From contig JBBBDQ010000350.1 in the NCBI GenBank assembly GCA_037127315.1, positions 5,822,001 through 5,886,000 on the forward strand: 64,000 nt of DNA. The letters run 5' to 3'. The stretch comes from Ascarosepion bandense. Taxonomy: Eukaryota > Mollusca > Cephalopoda > Sepiida > Sepiidae. Positions within the stretch are counted from its first letter, which is position 1, and every line of letters starts with the position of its first letter. Below are positions 33,067 through 42,735 of the stretch, one piece after another. Position numbers and translations under genes: made by a program. A model generated the notes under the pieces. That model was not told the origin of the DNA and searched no databases. It was given only the letters and a program-made list of their open reading frames with translations.

Positions 33067-33118
<52 letters not shown>
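33067..33118. repeat. (TA)n microsatellite
   Basis: About 26 TA units; right border of H1 copy a. Confidence 0.95.
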
Positions 33119-33120
<2 letters not shown>

Positions 33121-33157
33121 CATAGTGATGATCCACGTATACTGTCTTAATATGTAT

Positions 33158-33365
33158 AGGAAAAACTATTAAGTTGTAAGGTTAAAAATGTATTTTTTAA
33201 GTGTATCTATAAAATGTTTAGCTATTGAAATATTTATAAAGATTCAAAACACCTAAGTCCCTATTTAACCCTAGCCTGTATGTATTTAATTTTAAAATCC
33301 AGTATTTTTCTTTCTTTCAGCGTGAGTATGTAAGAAAGAAATTTGTGAGTATGTGAGAAAGAATC
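33158..33365. repeat. partial copy of the 31909-32340 element
   Basis: Starts TAGGAAAAACTATTAAGTTG, then skips the hammerhead region and matches 32180-32330 closely (ATTTATAAAGATTCAAAACA; AATCCAGTATTTTTCTTTC). Confidence 0.7.
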
Positions 33366-33450
33366 TTCTGCCCAGTCAGTTATGTCTCTTTCGAGACATG
33401 ATCGCCCAAGCGTGTATCACGTATGGCACTTAACTGACTGACTGACTGGT
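33366..33450 (+). mobile_element. SINE S1, 3' fragment
   Basis: AATCTTCTGCCCAGTCAG, the hairpin GTCTCTTTCGAGAC and CACTTAACTGACTGACTGAC only. Confidence 0.85.
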
Positions 33451-33594
33451 AGAAAGGCATTTTAGGCAAGCGGGTTTGTTTTGTCATTAAGTGCTCAATA
33501 TCAAAATAGAGATAGAACGTTAATAGAATTAATGTGGGGAAATTTCTCACTTAGCTAAGTAGTGTAATTCCAGTCATGCCGATTTCGAAGTTTC

Positions 33595-33641
33595 ATGATG
33601 GTTGTTATTGTAATGTCTTCTGTTACAATAACAACCATCAT
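33595..33641. repeat. perfect 19 bp hairpin
   Basis: Arms ATGATGGTTGTTATTGTAA at 33595-33613 and its exact complement at 33623-33641, 9-base loop. A third partial copy of the right arm follows at 33648-33660. No poly-T end, so not a simple terminator. Confidence 0.8.
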
Positions 33642-33776
33642 TTTTTCAATAACAACCATCTGGGTTTTCAATCGAAACAAAACACTGAAGAGTAAAAACA
33701 TCACAATAATATCTTCACAAAACTTCAAATTCAGCATGACTAAAACAATATTGCTCAGTGAAAAACTTCTTTAATT

Positions 33777-33781
<5 letters not shown>

Positions 33782-33829
<48 letters not shown>
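33782..33829. repeat. (TA)n microsatellite
   Basis: About 24 TA units. Confidence 0.95.
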
Positions 33830-33835
<6 letters not shown>

Positions 33836-33932
33836 CGTAAATAATCAGGCCAGTAGATATAGATATATAATACTGTTTAATTAAAAACAGAATATCTACT
33901 TAAATACGAGTATCGATATAAATTAATGTTCA

Positions 33933-33936
<4 letters not shown>

Positions 33937-34018
<82 letters not shown>
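33937..34018. repeat. (TA)n(TG)n microsatellite
   Basis: About 13 TA units then about 26 TG units; border of element F7 copy 2. Confidence 0.95.
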
Positions 34019-34020
<2 letters not shown>

Positions 34021-34310
34021 AGATTAAATAAATTGCAAACACTATGTTTGCTTATTTTAAATAAAATCCTTTCATACTCACGGATAATCTGTCGCGTATT
34101 ACAATCAAAAGATGTCGGAAATGATCTATAACTTTGACAGATGTTATTTTCATTCATTTCTTAAGGTACCCAAGTACCTTCAACTTCTTTCCGAGATCAT
34201 CTTCAGGTTTGTGAGTTATGATAACAAATGTAACCGGAAAAATGTGTTGCTGAAAATTACTGTACATTTTTCCTGCTTCAAATATAACGGTTGACAAATT
34301 ACTAGCATTC
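34019..34310 (-). mobile_element. microsatellite-bounded element F7, copy 2
   Basis: Minus-strand relative of 17330-17642: GTCAACCGTTATATTTGAAG, CTGAAGATGATCTCGGAAAG, and GCAATTTATTTAATC at the microsatellite end. The hammerhead-like core is less complete than in copy 1. Confidence 0.55.
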
Positions 34311-34644
34311 ATTAGAAAGTGAAAATTATCTAAAATGAACTTTTTTTATATGTTGTAATGTCATGGTCATGCACGTATTAAAGCATTGAAAAAACTGTTC
34401 TTTATATAAACATTTTAGACCATTACTAATGTATTCATAGATGATTCTATTAATTGACTGCTTAATTGTTTTAATGAATATTGACTCGAGAATCTGTAGT
34501 TTGCTTTTGTTGTTTTCTTGATATAGAATAGTTGTATTATCTATCATTATTTTTTATATTGTGAATGTAGACAGGAATGTTGTTGTAGATGTCTACAAAT
34601 GGATAAATGGTCAGACAAACTATCGTAAATACAAAAATTTTAAA

Positions 34645-34711
<67 letters not shown>

Positions 34712-35388
34712 GAAATTCAACAAGATAAATGGAATAGGTAAAGAACAGGTAGGAAAATGTGTCTTCAATCTAAGATGCTTCACTTTAACAAGCTTTTTCA
34801 GATATTTTTTAAGACGAATGGTTTAATTTTTGTTTTTAACTTTTGAAAAGTCCATCCAAACAGTATGTTTATTGAGATTTGGTTTCATTGGTTAGACACG
34901 TGTCATGTGTAAAAAAGCAATGGATGAATAATTTTAAATTTGAAGAAAAAACTTATGTCTATTAATATGCGTGTTCATTAATAGATGTTTATTTTGAATG
35001 TAAGTATATGTACGCAAAAAATACATGTATCAAATGTATTTAAACTATAGATGAATTAACTGTGTTTATATGTCGGTATCGTTAATATATGTGTGAATGA
35101 AAAAACGAAATGTATTTCCGTTCAAAATTGTACCAAAATAATGTATACAAGTATCAAGCAATGAACGATTTTTTTAAAGTAAAATGAAAGAATCATGTAT
35201 GATTGTGTGTAATAATCAAGAAATCTTGAGAAGAAAATGTGTGTAATAATCTTGTTAGGAAAATATGCCGGAAGTTGCATATTTTCCTAATTAGATTTCA
35301 GGCCGATAGATATAAGTTTAATTCTAAAAAAAGGTCTATCTACTCATATACGAGTATCTATTAAAAACAAGTTTTGAAACAAATAAAT

Positions 35389-35431
<43 letters not shown>

Positions 35432-35455
35432 AGTGCGAGGCAGCAGATAATTCCC
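34311..35455. other. unassigned sequence with two (TG)n tracts
   Basis: (TG)n at about 34651-34710 and 35392-35427. The remaining AT-rich sequence shows no coding frame of note and no family I recognise. Confidence 0.4.
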
Positions 35456-35730
35456 TAAACATACTCTTAAATATAATAGACAATGAATGTTAATCATAAA
35501 GTGGTTCTAAACATCGTATTTTGGATTCAATTTCAGGTGAAAATAACGACAAATATTGTCCAACATTTGGATATTTTTTAGAACCAGCACAATAAAAAAT
35601 ATCCAAATGTTGGACAATTTCGTTTTTATTTTCACCTGAAATTAAAGCCAACATACAATGTTTAGAACGACTCATGAGTAGACATAATAAACATTCACTG
35701 TCTGTTATATTTAACAATATATGTTTAAAA
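35456..35730. repeat. 275 bp imperfect palindrome
   Basis: Left arm 35456-35580 and right arm about 35593-35730 are inverted copies. The inner 70 bases match best (TATCCAAATGTTGGACAATT on the right). Single arms occur at 18640-18860, 21772-21905 and 32600-32717. Confidence 0.8.
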
Positions 35731-35753
35731 TATATATATACATATATATATAT

Positions 35754-35928
35754 TGTCATCCGCAGACAGATCTGTTTCGCTGTATCACAGCTCATCAGTA
35801 TGGTTAGACTCCGATAACTTTTTAACCCAGGATTGAAACCCGACCGAATTGTCGTCAGTCTGCGATTCTACCTCTGGGCTATGGGCATTCGGTGGAAGCA
35901 GGCAGACTTTTTAGCGCATATATTATCA
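35754..35928 (-). mobile_element. tRNA-headed hammerhead element H1, copy b (downstream unit of a dimer)
   Basis: Minus strand: GCGCTAAAAAGTCTGCC, head with TAGCCCAGAGGTAGAATCG, B-box-like GGGTTTCAATCC, then the hammerhead. It directly follows another unit (35929-36060 minus) head-to-tail. The CCGCA landmark at the predicted cleavage point lies at 35760-35764 and 35936-35940, a period of 176 bp. Confidence 0.8.
35760..35803 (-). ncRNA. candidate hammerhead ribozyme, H1 copy b
   Basis: Minus-strand core CTGATGA 35792-35798; stem II GCTGT/ACAGC fully Watson-Crick around GAT (35779-35791); GAA 35776-35778; stem III ACAG-AT-CTGT 35766-35775; C at 35765 (GUC); stem I CCATA with TGCGG, 4 of 5 pairs counting one wobble. 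The best stem II in the window. Predicted cleavage is between 35765 and 35764 on the minus strand. Confidence 0.75.
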
Positions 35929-36060
35929 TTATCATCCGCAGACAGATATGTTTAGACTCCGATTGCTCCTTAACCCAGGCTCGAAACCCGACCGAATTGA
36001 CGTCAGTCGACGACTCTACCCCTGGGCCACGGGGCGTAAACTGTTTGTACGTATTGTCTT
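35929..36060 (-). mobile_element. H1 copy e (upstream unit of the dimer), core deleted
   Basis: Minus strand: GTCGACTGACGTCAATTCGG, B-box-like GGGTTTCGAGCC, AAGGAGCAATCGG, then a deletion that removes the hammerhead core, leaving CATATCTGTCTGCGGATGAT. It runs without a spacer into copy b. Confidence 0.7.
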
Positions 36061-36075
36061 TTGATGTTTTTTTAT

Positions 36076-36174
<99 letters not shown>

Positions 36175-36214
36175 CAATAAAAAATCATCAAAAGACAATA
36201 CGTAGAAACAGTTT
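36038..36214. repeat. (TA)n tract inside a 40 bp inverted repeat
   Basis: Arms 36038-36077 and 36175-36214 match with two differences (CATCAAAAGACAATACGTA on the right). About 45 TA units at 36079-36169 lie between them. Confidence 0.85.
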
Positions 36215-36953
36215 GTGCGTTAACCTCCGTATTTCCCTTAAAAACTTCCCATATATATGAAGCAAAATACTCATGAGTTTATTGAGACTATCTAATCTAA
36301 ATGAAACTATAATAATGATTTTAATAAAAGGCAAGAATCAAGATAATTCATTTCACACCTTTTACTTTTCTGGAAATTGCAAGAAGAAAATAAGTGGATA
36401 ATGTAATTAAAACCGAAGCAAGACTCGAAAAACTTGCTTAACACTTATTAATAATACACCTGCGAATTATCAGCTTTTCTTCAAAATCTGCACACACGTG
36501 AAATCGTGTGTAGAATCAAAAATAGATAAAGTTTAATTCAACAGGGAAGCGGAAGTGAAGATTTAAAGGAATTGCTGCGTTATCAAGCCAAGATGTGTCA
36601 GTAAATGCTATTGCCTCTTTTATCAACCTTGACAAATCCAATGTGATTAAGCATTACATTTCAGATATACCAGCCGTTCTTAACTTTTTTTTTTTGCAAG
36701 TTTCGCACTTGCTCAAAATTCTGTAAACGTTTTCTCATCTCTTAAGATTAAATTTAAATTAAATTTTAAAAACATCAAAATTAGAAAATTTATATTAAAA
36801 GTTGAAAATAATAAAATATTAAAACTTATCGGATGTCAAAATGAAAAAATGTGCGTAAAGAAATTGTTAAATAAAATAAATTTTACTGGTTTTGCGCTTT
36901 CTAATTTAAGTTTCAAAATTGTTTTATGTTTTGAGGTGTTTATTATATATATA
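36215..36953. other. no recognised feature
   Basis: AT-rich sequence without a coding frame of note or an assigned family. Confidence 0.4.
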
Positions 36954-37247
36954 TGTGCGTTGTGGTGCAGTGGACATCGGCTCGGAACGAGAAACCGGAG
37001 AACAGAGTTCGAATTTTAGTTGAATTCTCTGCATTCACTTACCCTTGGGAAGGGTATTAATCCATCTCTTCCCTCGAGTTATGGGTTAGATAACAGGACA
37101 GATTAAGTTCTATAGCCTTGGCTGACAACTAGTCTACCGCAGAAAGTAATGGCAACCTACTGCGGGATAATCTTCTGCCCAGTCAGTCATGTCTCTTTCG
37201 AGACATGATCGCCCAAGTATGTATCACGTATGGCACTTAACTGACTG

Positions 37248-37248
<1 letters not shown>
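36954..37248 (+). mobile_element. SINE S1, near full length
   Basis: Head TGCGTTGTGGTGCAGTGGAC, B-box-like GAGTTCGAATTTTAG, full body with a short deletion before ACCCTTGGGAAG, and 3' hairpin GTCTCTTTCGAGACATG. It ends at a TA tract (37250-37306). Confidence 0.9.
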
Positions 37249-37303
<55 letters not shown>

Positions 37304-37313
<10 letters not shown>

Positions 37314-37447
37314 TATGCATATTATTCTATGTCTATGGCACGATTCAGAGTTTCATGCGTTATGCAATCATCAAATGCATATTTCAATCTTTCCGAGTCG
37401 TGCCCTAGACGTATGATAATATGTATATTTATTAATATATATATATA
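37304..37447. repeat. TA-flanked foldback element
   Basis: Arms at about 37304-37350 and 37396-37442 share ATTAATAAATATGCATATTA and its inverse, with GGCACGATTC / GAGTCGTGCC. (TA)n on both outer sides. No hammerhead-like core seen. Confidence 0.7.
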
Positions 37448-37880
37448 TATAATACAACTCTGTTCATACATTGAGCACTGTTTGATTGACACCTGGATAA
37501 TAATACAATATTTATGTATACCCTCTTCAAATGCATATTTATTAATTTACGTCACTATATATATAGCACGTCCCCAAGTGCGTCCAGTCAACCTCCCTGA
37601 CCTTTGGGCGATTCTGCCCCGCTGTGTTGATAATCTCAGATTAGTCAAAACAGGACCGCTTATTACCACTTCATGAGGATGGACCAGACTTGCGTGGGAT
37701 TGGTATATGATAAAAACCAGATTCAAGATCGCAACGACAGGGTGTATATTTATATATATTTATATACATCGAATAATTACAAGATTACATGTCAAAGTAA
37801 GTGTCAGAAAAGAAATATGAGTTGGTTGTTATTCAGTAGAATGTTCTATTATTTTTACGGGACGATCGATTGGTTGAATT

Positions 37881-37918
<38 letters not shown>

Positions 37919-38505
37919 CGTCTTTCTCTTATTTCTAGCAGGAGGCAAGATTTTCAGACCGACCGTATTTTCCAACCTTTTCTTTTAAGCTTCGGGAGCC
38001 GACTTTAATCCCATCCTTCAGCTATGGCCGACTGACTAATTTGTCCTTTCATTCTGATTTTGTTAAACTGGTACTCCAACCGGGTGATAAGGTTGGGTAA
38101 TGGAGTCCTATTTCCCCCTACCTATATAAATAACTTACTCTGTTGACATGTAAGCAATATCATTTAACATTTCAACTTCCAGAGGAAGGGGAGAAAACTC
38201 CCTGTTGTTGTTTACCTGCTCTTGTAAACTGATCCGGTAACCCAGTACACAGGAGATTGTCAACGCCTCATTTCGACCTTGGGTACCCATCGTCAAAACC
38301 CAGTGACAGATATCTTGTTTGGAATCACTTTGATGAATTCACTCAAAACATAATTTCGTACTCAGTAACTTTGCATCTGTATTTTCTACCTGTTAACATT
38401 TCGGCTACTCTTCCTGACAAAAATAATTGTATTTTCTAATTTTAGAGAAATCTTTTCTCATCTTGAAAATCACTTAAAATTAATACCTGCCATCCGAAAA
38501 CAGTG
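37448..38505. other. unassigned sequence
   Basis: Contains a (TC)n tract at 37889-37914 and frames of up to 111 codons (37673-38008) without recognisable domains. No repeat family assigned. Confidence 0.4.

Positions 38506-38552
<47 letters not shown>
38506..38552. repeat. (TA)n microsatellite
   Basis: About 23 TA units abutting the 3' end of H2 copy C. Confidence 0.95.
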
Positions 38553-38553
<1 letters not shown>

Positions 38554-38836
38554 CACTGTATATTCAGTAGCACCTAATGAGCTACCTAGGTTTCTCCTAA
38601 ACGGATCGTCAGGAAAAGCTGGCCAGGTACTATTAAGTTCGCTCTACCTTTGTATTGAGCGCTTTCTGTTAGATGGTTACTCGTGTCGGGTTTTTTTCTT
38701 TGGACTTCGTGGTAATTTCTGTCCGAAAACTTTTGACAAACTTTCATATCCTAAGTTCTTTCTTTTTTTAAAACCATTTTTCCTTCGTTCGAAAGTTTTC
38801 GAGGAAGGTTTTCGAGACGAGTATAACTATAATCTC

Positions 38837-38838
<2 letters not shown>
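38553..38838 (-). mobile_element. hammerhead-bearing element H2, copy C
   Basis: Minus-strand copy bounded by TA tracts on both sides. In sense order: GAAAACTTTCGAACG, AAAGAAAAAAACCCGACACG, GAAAGCGCTCAATACAAAGG, then the hammerhead. Aligns with 17690-17924 and 44214-44587. Confidence 0.75.
38565..38631 (-). ncRNA. candidate hammerhead ribozyme, H2 copy C
   Basis: Minus-strand core CTGACGA 38606-38612 (position 7 may vary in hammerheads); stem II TCC/GGA around GTTTA 38595-38605; GAA 38592-38594; stem III ACC-TA-GGT 38584-38591; A at 38583 (GUA triplet). Stem I: AGC/GCT, CCT/AGG and AGTA/TACT segments between 38613-38631 and 38565-38582, separated by internal loops. All invariant bases kept; the most complete H2 copy. 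Confidence 0.65.
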
Positions 38839-38884
<46 letters not shown>

Positions 38885-38897
38885 TTTACTTATTCTA

Positions 38898-38932
<35 letters not shown>

Positions 38933-39029
38933 TTTACTTATTCTATTCATATATATATATATATATATATTCTTTACTTATTCTATTCATATATATATAT
39001 ATATATATATATATTCTTTACTTATTCTA

Positions 39030-39068
<39 letters not shown>

Positions 39069-39130
39069 TTTACTTATTCTATTCATATATATATATATAT
39101 ATATATATATTCTTTACTTATTCTATTCAT
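38838..39130. repeat. composite (TA)n plus 19-20 base spacer array
   Basis: TTCTTTACTTATTCTATTC recurs six times (38882, 38931, 38971, 39015, 39066, 39111, approximate), separated by TA tracts of differing length. The last copy runs into LINE-A at 39131. Confidence 0.9.
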
Positions 39131-40699
39131 TTCCCTATTAGAACTGAGGCCAAACTGCATGACGTGTATATTACCCCGACAATAGTATCCAGAGTAATTT
39201 CAAAACTCGACCCCCATAAGGCGTGTGGAGACGATGGAATCCCGGTGATAGTCCTTAAGAGGTGTGCCCCTGAACTTTCCCCTGTCCTCTCTAAACTGTT
39301 TAACTACTGCCTTTCTGCTTCCTGCTTTCCTGCATGCTGGAAATTCTCCTCAGTCGTTCCTGTCTTTAAGAATTGTGGTGAACCCTCGGACCCATCCAAC
39401 TATCGCCCTATCAGTCTCCTACCAATATTCGGGAAAGTGTTCGAGGCTATAATAAATGCTGAAATAGTTCATCATCTCACCGCCCACAAGCTGTTCTCCG
39501 ACAGGCAATATGGATTCCGATTTGACAGGTCCACAGCCGACCTGCTAACTACTGTAACGGAGTACATGCTACAGGCCCTTGATGAGTCTGACGAGGCTCG
39601 CGCGGTTGCTCTGGATATCTCCAAGGCTTTCGACAGGGTTTGGCACCCTGGCCTCCTATGCAAACTACGCGGTTATGGTATTACCGGTCGCCTGCTTGAC
39701 CTAATCCAATCTTTCTTAAATAACCGCAAAATGAAGGTCGTTCTGAATGGGCGTGCCTCTTCGTCCTACAGCACGAATGCTGGTGTCCCACAAGGCTCTA
39801 TCCTGGGCCCAACGCTCTTCCTTATTTTCATCAACGACCTCCCAGATGAGATCAGGTCCCAAGTAGGCATCTACGCAGATGACACTACAATATACTCCCG
39901 CTCCAGTAAGAAACCTGTCGTGGCGGACAGACATAATCTCGCTGCTGACCTTGAGCGGGATCTACACTCTGTGGTGAACTGGGGCAAGAAGTGGCTTGTC
40001 AACTTTAATTCCTCTAAGACCAAGCTGTTGTCTGTCAACCATTACAGGCAACCTCTTCTGCCTCCCATAAGCATGGACCAGATGATTCTCCCGGAGAGTA
40101 ATACACTACGCCTCCTCGGACTTACCCTGTCCTCAGACCTCAAATGGAAGCACTATATTGAATCCATAGCAAAATCTACTGCTAAGAAGATTGGGTCACT
40201 ATGTCGATCCAGGATGTTTTTTCCACCTGAATCCATCCTGCATATATACAAGTCAACCATCCGTCCGTGCATGGAGTACTGCTGCCATTTATGGTCAGGT
40301 GCCCCTGCCGTTCTCCTCAGTGTTCTTGACAAGCTCCAAAGGAGAGTCTGTAATGTGATAGGTACTGATCTGGCGACTCGTCTGCAGCCACTTTCCCATC
40401 GTCGAAATGTGGCCTCCCTCTGTCTCTTCTATAAATACTTTCATGGCTTCTGCTCGGATGAGCTTAAGTCACTGATGCCTCCTCAACAGGTGTTTACCCG
40501 TTCAACCAGACTGGCAACTGGGTCCCACCCATTCACAGTCAGGTTAGCCAAACGCAGACGACAATTCTACTCCTGCAGCTTCCTCTCTCGCACTTCCCGC
40601 CTGTGGAACTCACTCCCGTATTCTTGCTTTCCTGACGGCTACGACCTCCAGAAATTTAAAAGCAAAGTTAATACTCACCTACTAACCACTGGCCTCTAG
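39131..40699 (+). CDS. LINE-A reverse transcriptase, 5' partial
   Basis: Open without a stop for about 522 codons, longer than anything else plausible in the window. The frame is open upstream of the first start-like codon (GTG at 39164), so that start is an artefact of truncation. Counting from 39164: RT entry [20 protein letters not shown] (14-33), motif [13 protein letters not shown] with the first catalytic Asp at 151, motif [21 protein letters not shown] (204-222), motif C YADD at 237-240, motif D-like [14 protein letters not shown], and a C-terminal domain ending near 511. It would copy element RNA at the target site. The AP-endonuclease part is lost. Belongs to the jockey/CR1-like group by feel; clade not tested. 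Frame integrity suggests a young insertion. Confidence 0.9.
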   Translation, partial: FPIRTEAKLHDVYITPTIVSRVISKLDPHKACGDDGIPVIVLKRCAPELSPVLSKLFNYCLSASCFPACWKFSSVVPVFKNCGEPSDPSNYRPISLLPIFGKVFEAIINAEIVHHLTAHKLFSDRQYGFRFDRSTADLLTTVTEYMLQALDESDEARAVALDISKAFDRVWHPGLLCKLRGYGITGRLLDLIQSFLNNRKMKVVLNGRASSSYSTNAGVPQGSILGPTLFLIFINDLPDEIRSQVGIYADDTTIYSRSSKKPVVADRHNLAADLERDLHSVVNWGKKWLVNFNSSKTKLLSVNHYRQPLLPPISMDQMILPESNTLRLLGLTLSSDLKWKHYIESIAKSTAKKIGSLCRSRMFFPPESILHIYKSTIRPCMEYCCHLWSGAPAVLLSVLDKLQRRVCNVIGTDLATRLQPLSHRRNVASLCLFYKYFHGFCSDELKSLMPPQQVFTRSTRLATGSHPFTVRLAKRRRQFYSCSFLSRTSRLWNSLPYSCFPDGYDLQKFKSKVNTHLLTTGL

Positions 40700-40895
40700 C
40701 TCTCTCTCCCCTCCCCTGTATAAGCTTCCCTTTCTCTCCGCCCATGTACCTGTCATTGCACCTGCTTTCTCAGTTTTCTATTGTTCCTTTCTAACTAGCT
40801 TGTACTCCTCACTCTTTTCTAATTAATCTTTCTACACTTATGTAACCCCCTGCACATCAGTGGCGTTTCTGCCTTGCTCGGGGTGAAATGATTAA

Positions 40896-40908
<13 letters not shown>
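39131..40908 (+). mobile_element. LINE-A, 5' truncated copy with open RT frame and poly(A)
   Basis: Non-LTR retrotransposon copy truncated just upstream of the RT domain. The coding frame runs to a stop at 40697-40699. A short 3' UTR ends CATCAGTGGCGTTTCTGCC, TGAAATGATTAAAAA and an A-run near 40890-40908, followed by (TA)n. It is the reference used here for naming LINE-A fragments at 27340, 30695, 50565, 57365 and 59096. The tail is shared with the short elements at 1-1031, 14488-14659 and 63679-64000. Confidence 0.9.
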
Positions 40909-40944
<36 letters not shown>

Positions 40945-41149
40945 TAATGTAGATAGCCAAATAGTGGATAGCTCCCGGATCTGACAAGGTGGGGATTTCG
41001 TATATAAACAGTGTGTGGGAAAAATTGACGTCTTAATTACGCAAAAATGAATTAACACTGATATCTCATTTTAACAGGTATGTTTAGCAACATTACAAAA
41101 AATATCTTGCAATATTAAAGCGTATATTTATTCCATAAAATTGCTAATG

Positions 41150-41880
41150 GTTTCTACCACGGTTTCCAGACGATTTCGAAATCTTCTGCAACTCTTCTGG
41201 GCACTCTCCTCGGTTAAGTTGGTGAATGCTGTCATAATATTTGCCTTCAGTTCATATTTGGTGTTACAAGAGATTTTGTTGGTCTCTCGCTCAACTGTGC
41301 CTCACACATAATAATCAAGGGGGTTGCGCCTGGGGAGTTAGGTGGCCAGATGAAAGGGGTGATGTGACCGTAGAAATTCTTTAAAAGCCATAGCTAGGTT
41401 CTCCTGCTTGTGTGACATGGTGCAGTGTCCATTTGACAAATATATGGTCTTTCAACCTGCCATCCACCTCTTGACCCAGAACAGCACTATCTTCTCAGGG
41501 TACTTCATGTAGGCCTCCGCGTCGAGTCTGAAGCCCTGTGGGAAGATGAATAGAGGCATAACGTCACCATCAGAGGCGATCACTCCAAACACCTTCATAA
41601 TCACCATTTGACTTAACCAACGCTTTTAGAACCCATTGCTTTGTCCTCAAATGAACACCCAAACGACCTAAAAAGCTGTGTATTGGGGCTTCCGGCGCGA
41701 ATTCCAAGCAGTACAGCATGCAGTTTCCAAATTTCTGGTGAGGTGAATTGTGTCATGGTGCTCTTTTTTCCCGCGGATGGTGCCCAACTGACCCTACTAT
41801 ACTATGTCGTCGGTAAAATAAAAAAATATCGCGCATGCACAAAAGTAAAAATTTAAAATGGTGACAATTTACCGATTGGA
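41150..41880 (-). pseudogene. mariner-type transposase relic (family M1), longer copy
   Basis: Minus-strand frames show KVFGVIASDGDVMPLFIFPQ, GFRLDAEAYMKYPEKIV, ICQMDTAPCHTSRR (second catalytic Asp region), WPPNSPG where NSPDCNPLDYY would be expected, and ELKANIM-like C-terminal pieces. The order fits the DD37D-type mariners with the TAPCHTSRRT motif. Broken by frameshifts. The 5' terminus near 41880 reads inward AATCGGTAAATTGTCACCAT. Confidence 0.75.
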
Positions 41881-42091
41881 ACATTTATGTGTCTAGAGAT
41901 CCTTGACAAAATATTTTTAAAATCAGCAAAATTATCGGTGCTAACATGGCATCTTAGCTTCAGACACTTTCCCATCATCGAAATGTAGTTTCTCTGTGAA
42001 TTTACTATTAATATTTTCAAGATAAATATTCTGATGATAATTGTTCTTTGGTACCTCAACTTCACAATTTAAGCGCAGTATTAGATTGGCG

Positions 42092-42404
42092 TTGAGAATG
42101 TGCGTTGTGGTGCAGTAGATATCGGCTCGGAACGAGAAACCGGGGAGCCGAGTTCGAATTCCAGTTGAATCCATTGTATTCACTTACGCGCAAATACCCT
42201 TGGGAAAGGTATTAATCCGTCTCTTCCTTCCAGTTATGGATTAAATAGCAGGACATATTGGGTTCTATAGCCTTGGTCGGCAACCAGTCTACCGCAGAAA
42301 GCAATGGCAACCTACTGCGGGATAATCTTCTGCCCATTCGGTCATGTCTCTTTCGAGACATGATCGTCCAAAGCGTGTATCACGTATGGCACTTAACTGA
42401 CTGA
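42092..42404 (+). mobile_element. SINE S1, full length with target duplication
   Basis: Bounded by an 11 bp direct repeat TTAGATTGGCG (42081-42091 and 42405-42415), as made by LINE-type integration. Head TGCGTTGTGGTGCAGTAGAT, B-box-like GAGTTCGAATTCC, full body, 3' hairpin and CACTTAACTGACTGA end. A good reference copy of the family. Confidence 0.95.
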
Positions 42405-42539
42405 TTAGATTGGCGGCTAGGTTTCCATTTCAGTTATAATTGCTAGTTTTAACGTTAATATTTATGCTAACAGTTTTCTTCTGTCACTTTTAGAACCATC
42501 TTCCGTCTTTCCACTTTCCAATCAACTAGGATCTTCAAA

Positions 42540-42735
42540 AATTTAACAGGCCAGATAGAGGGAAAAAGAAACAGGGGAAAGCAACGGATAACATATTTGA
42601 AGGACTTAATCAGGTGGATGATGGAACGAGGATTGCATGGTGTAACAGAAGAAGGTGTGCTAAGAGCCACCAGGAATAGGGAGATGTGGAAAGCCATGAT
42701 CGCCTACGTTCTGAAGGGACAGGGCACATAGAAGA
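42540..42735 (+). pseudogene. LINE-B extreme 3' fragment
   Basis: Reads LTGQIEGKRNRGKQRITYLK, then GLHGVTEEG and ends CTGAAGGGACAGGGCACAT, the LINE-B terminus. 5' truncated. Confidence 0.75.

Noticed and set aside
33595..33641. Intrinsic terminator
   Set aside because: The context is a eukaryotic repeat region and no U-run follows.
35892..36260. 122-codon open frame
   Set aside because: Runs through the H1 dimer and a (TA)45 tract (Ile-Tyr repeat).
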